64,000 nt of DNA from NCBI GenBank assembly GCA_023374045.1, contig JAIOTZ010000259.1, positions 1 to 64,000 on the forward strand. The letters are read 5' to 3'. This DNA comes from Limonium bicolor (taxonomy: Eukaryota > Streptophyta > Magnoliopsida > Caryophyllales > Plumbaginaceae). Below the pieces are notes generated by a model. The model worked only from the letters and a program-made list of their open reading frames with translations, was not told the DNA's origin and made no database searches. This document shows positions 60,244 to 64,000 of this stretch, one piece after another (position 1 is the stretch's first letter; each line of letters begins with the position of its first letter). Made by a program: the position numbers and the translations under genes.

Positions 60244-60769
60244 TGATTAGAGGAGAAAAACTATGCATTTGGACATGACAATATACTAGAGAGGCTATGT
60301 AAAAATTTGAGTAGAAAACAAAGTGTTTTAGTGGTTGTTGTGAGTTTTTATGACCTAGGTCGTACTAGGAGTCATTAGGAGTTAAATTGGTGGAAGTGAA
60401 GGAATCAAGGTGATCTTGAGATTTAGAAAGACCTAGAGTTGTCTAGGATGAATTAGAGGTTAGGTAAGTGTATTAAACACACCAAAATCATGGTATGAAG
60501 AATGTTAAGACTTGAGCAAAAATCTGGAGGAAATGATGTATAATGTCTTATGGTGATTTAGGTATGAACTAGAGAATATAACATTGAGAATTTTGGGTAG
60601 CTTGTGTAAGGAGATAAAGATGCTAGTAGTGAATTAATAAGTGTATAGCTTGGATGGTAATGAGTGGACTTGGGTGATGGAGGTGAAAGTTATAAGAGAA
60701 TGTAGTAACTTGTCAAGGAAATGATTAGGAATGGATAAGAGTGTATAACCATGTTAATGGTGAGTAAAT

Positions 60770-60848
60770 TGAGTAAAGGATATGGAAATGTCTAAGAAGG
60801 ATGTAAATTGAGTAAAGGAGATGGAAATGTCTAAGAAGGATATAGCAT
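60770..60848 (+). repeat. Tandem duplication of about 39 bp in LTR F
   Basis: The block TTGAGTAAAGGA, then ATGGAAATGTCTAAGAAGGA, occurs twice in a row with one or two changes. Confidence 0.75.
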
Positions 60849-61344
60849 GGTCAAGGTAAATGAAGAACAATGTTAAGGCGTTAAGAGGATGACAAGAAAT
60901 GCATAGGTATGTACAAGTTTAGGAATGATGAGTAGTAAGTGTAAAGGAGAGGAAGTTGTGCATGAAGATGCAATATGACCTTGAGAATCTTGAGAAGTTT
61001 GAGTTAAGTAGATGAGGATGATTGATAATGCATTAGGTGTGGTCAAAGTGGTTCTAAGGAAACATTTGGGAAAGTTAAGATTATAAGCAAAATGTATATT
61101 TTGGAAGTTAGAGAAGCTAAGTGCAAGTGTTAGGAATTTTGTAAGAAATTGAGTAAAAGATCAAGGAGATAATTGATGGATTGATAAATGAGTTAAGGAT
61201 GTTAAGAGCTTGATTAAGAGTTTTTTAAGGTGGTTAAACATGTTAGAAAACATGTGGAAATGATTAGGAAAAGATTGGGTGAGAATTGAGGTGAATTTGG
61301 AGTTCAAAATTAGTAGATAAACACTTTGAAAAATAGGTTCTGTC

Positions 61345-61453
61345 TCGAACTATCCCAAGGAACTGCCCCACTAGGGAGGTCCAGTTGAAACCGAATGCTT
61401 CTGTCCCGGACCGCCCCAGGGGACCTCTCCAGGGTTGGGGCGGTCCAGTCTAA
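61345..61453 (+). repeat. Diverged dyad-rich block in LTR F
   Basis: Two units with GGACCGCCCC / GGGGCGGTCC and weaker GAACTG / CAGTT symmetry occupy the LTR position where A carries its GGTCCGG array. The sequence differs but inverted symmetry is retained. Confidence 0.5.
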
Positions 61454-62892
61454 AAAAAAGAAAGAAAAGAAAGGGTGGCATTAGTAGTCCACCATTAGGA
61501 GGGTAATGATGATTAGAAGGATAAGCATATAAGGACTTAAGAAATTAAGAGAAGTAAAGTGACTTAAGTGGTTAAGATTAAAACTATAAGGACTTAGTAA
61601 TAATTAGTGGGTAAACCTTAGTGGCTAAATAAGTTAGGTTGATTGAAAGTAATTAACAACCTAAATTGAATGAATGTTTAAGGACTTGAAAATTGGGACT
61701 CGGAAGGAGAATAGGCAACCGAAACAATCGATGGTGAACGGTATGGTTTTCTTGTAGCCTGCTTGCTAACGAGGTGTCCCTCGGCTTGTGTGCTAATTGT
61801 TTAAATGTTTCGACTAAACAAGATAAGGCATGCAACCGGAATATTGTGTTTGTTGTGTGATTGTGATGCACTAACACAACTTATCCTTGAGAGCTTACAA
61901 ACTACGATTAGTAAATGATTGTGTGAGAAAATGGAACACTCCCTAATATTCGTTTGTTAATAACCGAAAGAGGTTTAACTAACAAACATAGTCTTCAAGA
62001 CTTCTACTAACTGGGACTTGGGGGGGAGGAATCCGGAATGGTGCCGGGCATGCATGTTATTGGTAGGTTGTTGGTACCTATAGTTGGTCCAACTTCCTTT
62101 GAGGCTTGTCTTCGGACTTGTTGCCTAGAGTCGATGATTGACTCAGCCACCTTGGATTACGGTTCAAGGTGGGAGGCAAGATTAAGATGGTGCGGTGGGA
62201 TCACCTAAATCCCAAATTAAAGATAAGTTATTTATTTAACCAATGGAGTTAATACCTCATTGGCTAGGGTTACTTTTGACCCGACAAAGATAAACATTGA
62301 GTTAAGATACAACCAATTCTAATTAAAGAACGGTTGGTATGATGAGACTGAGATAAGACTTGAGATGAGATAAGACTTGGATTGAGAATAAGGAAATCAT
62401 AACTTAAGGAGTTAAAAGATTAACTCACTTACTTAAGGAACGCTTTTAAGTCGTTCATTGTGCTTGAACTATAATTGTTCATATGTGGTGTGGTGTTTAT
62501 TGTACTTCTTATTTTTGTTGTATTAATAATCAACCGCATGCTATCGACAAGTAGTCATCGTAGCCCCGTTAGCTTGGGGGCTATAAGAGAATCGTACCAG
62601 CGAAGGTGCTGAGCCCCTAGAGGCATCCATATTTATTTTGCAAGTGAATGACAGAAGATGACCGTCCTGAGAGTAAGATCGGGTAGAAGTACTTCTGGTT
62701 GTTTTCCTTTTTGTTACACGAGTTGTGCATGTACACTCGTTTAGTAAATGGCATGAGATGTAGTATGGTGTATTAGGATGTGAGATACTTGTGTTTAGAA
62801 TATGTATTTGGTTAAGATTTAGTATACACTAATGTTCGGTATATTCGGGTCCATCAGACCGTAGCTAGATCTTGGAGTATTTAGTATGCCTA

Positions 62893-62914
62893 GTTAGTCA
62901 CGTGGGTGAGTAAC
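62893..62914 (+). other. LTR-end hairpin (element F)
   Basis: GTTAGTCAC / GTGAGTAAC with spacer GTGG, one mispair, 99-120 bp before the LTR end. Confidence 0.7.
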
Positions 62915-63013
62915 GACGGTAACACCAATTGTTGTAAGAATCCCGCTGCAATGTTGATATATGTAAATGGAGGTTTATGAGATAAGTATGGCTATATGAG
63001 TTGGGGTGTTACA

Positions 63014-64000
63014 TTCCTAATCTTTCCACATGTTTCCAAACATGTTATAACACCTTAAACACTCATTAAACCTTCCAAAATTATTGGTCAAACTCATCAT
63101 TCAATCCTTGTTAAATTCTACAAGTTTTCACTCACAAATTATGCACTTTGCACACTAGTGCACTACCACACTTCCATGACAGTTTGTATCTTGCACCCCA
63201 CCATTACCAATTCACTTGTTGACCATAACCGTTCATTCCTAGTCATTTACATTTCCAATAATCAAGTCCATCCTTCCTTTCAAGGTCATACACACTAGTT
63301 CTTTCTTAGAAATTCTAGGATGCCTTAACATCACATTTGCTACAGATTTTTGCTTAACTTAACTCAATCCTTCAACTAACATCTCAAGGTGCTTAACTAA
63401 TCCAATTGGTCTCTCCAAACACCTAGTTCACCTTAAGTAGCATCAACTCATCAAGTCACCTAAATCTCTTAGGTTTCTACCGAAATTTCATCATAGTTCC
63501 TCTACAATCCTAGCATACCCAAATTTCATTATCTTCATCACCTAAGCCAAAATATCCACAATTTAGTACAAGCTAACCAAATCCTTAATGGATTCTACCA
63601 GCACACAAACCTCATCCAAATCTCATCAATCACAATATAGTGCACTAAACTTAAATGCTTGGCTCTTAGGCCCTTGAAGCAAACAACAATCCACAATTGC
63701 ACTACGAGGATCACAATTCTCTCTTAAGTCAACCAAATACATTTCTAGCATATATTTGGTTCTTTCTTTCAATTACCTATCCCAAAATTTCTAGAACATT
63801 TAAGATAGATATCAAGGTAGATTGTTTACCTTCGGTTCTCAAGTTCTCTTTCTTACCTTTCTTCTTTCTCTTCTCCATTTCTCTTGACTCAAAATCTGCC
63901 AAGGGGGCAATGTAATTGCCAAGTTCCAACCCACATTCAATAAGGGAAATGAGACTAAGTAAAAACACTTAACTCATTGATTAAATTAAAGATGCAAGGA
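63014..64000 (-). mobile_element. Reverse LTR fragment, part 2
   Basis: It continues 58280-58500 after F. Read on the minus strand it matches the A LTR, for example at about 63.63-63.69 kb (AAGGGCCTAAGAGCCAAGCA, then TGCACTATATTGTGAT, as at 7390-7436). It runs off the window. There is no gene. Confidence 0.65.

Larger units (their letters stand above)
58501..63013 (+). mobile_element. Element F: solo LTR (4513 bp)
   Basis: It starts TGAAATACCCT and ends GGGGTGTTACA. Flanking pentamers TTTCT (58496-58500) and TTCCT (63014-63018) look like a target duplication with one mutation, and flanking sequence is continuous across it. Large parts are homologous to the A LTR (for example CTTGCTCTAGACTTGGTGTA). 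The end hairpin is at 62893-62914. No interior, primer site or polypurine tract is present. Confidence 0.8.

Overview
The window looks like a repeat-dense, probably pericentromeric or heterochromatic stretch of a large flowering-plant genome. This rests on nested LTR retrotransposons with very long LTRs, a chromodomain-bearing Ty3/gypsy polyprotein, CACTA and hAT DNA elements and a tRNA-derived sequence. I cannot name the species. I found no intact host gene; nearly all 64 kb can be read as transposons inserted into transposons, and most open frames are accidental. All element and intron boundaries were read by eye.

Layout. 100-1404 is a CACTA-type end, cut at 1405 by a reverse-oriented LTR (H). 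H is cut at 3541 by a forward LTR (D). D is cut at 5465 by the LTR of a Tat/Ogre-like element (T, TGTAGACACCC start), which itself carries a complete 14.1-kb non-coding LTR retrotransposon (A, 5721-19837, TSD GTTTT). T resumes at 19843 and D at about 25.0 kb. D is then hit at 27093 by a degenerate chromovirus on the minus strand (B, 27093-47881, TSD ATCAA). One LTR of B contains a 6.8-kb solo LTR (C, 29755-36590, TSD AAGTT), in which lie a probable Copia-type solo LTR and a tRNA-like sequence. From 48 kb on there is a reverse LTR fragment (G), the 3' part of another forward element (E, LTR 50804-58279) holding an hAT element (TSD GTAGATGG) and a CACTA element (TSD AAT), then a solo LTR (F, 58501-63013) inside a further reverse LTR.

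B is the only element with recognisable protein domains: gag, zinc knuckles, protease, RT, RNase H, integrase and chromodomain, all damaged by stops, frameshifts and a deletion. Between the zinc knuckles and the protease lies a recognisable AlkB-type 2-oxoglutarate/Fe(II) dioxygenase region (41542-42284). It sits in a segment with GT...AG ends (41399-42422) whose removal would leave gag in frame with protease. This captured demethylase-like cassette is the most unusual item in the window.

The long-LTR elements (A, B, C, D, E, F, G, H) share LTR termini of the type TGAAATACCCC...GGGGTGTTACA. All except D and E, whose copies are truncated or different, carry a hairpin about 100-120 bp from the LTR 3' end whose stem sequence differs between elements but usually stays complementary. 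A, B, F and the 58.3-kb fragment also carry rows of dyad-symmetric GGTCCGG-type motifs in mid-LTR. A lacks coding capacity but shares its tRNA-Met-type primer site with B, so it was plausibly mobilised by proteins from a B-like relative.
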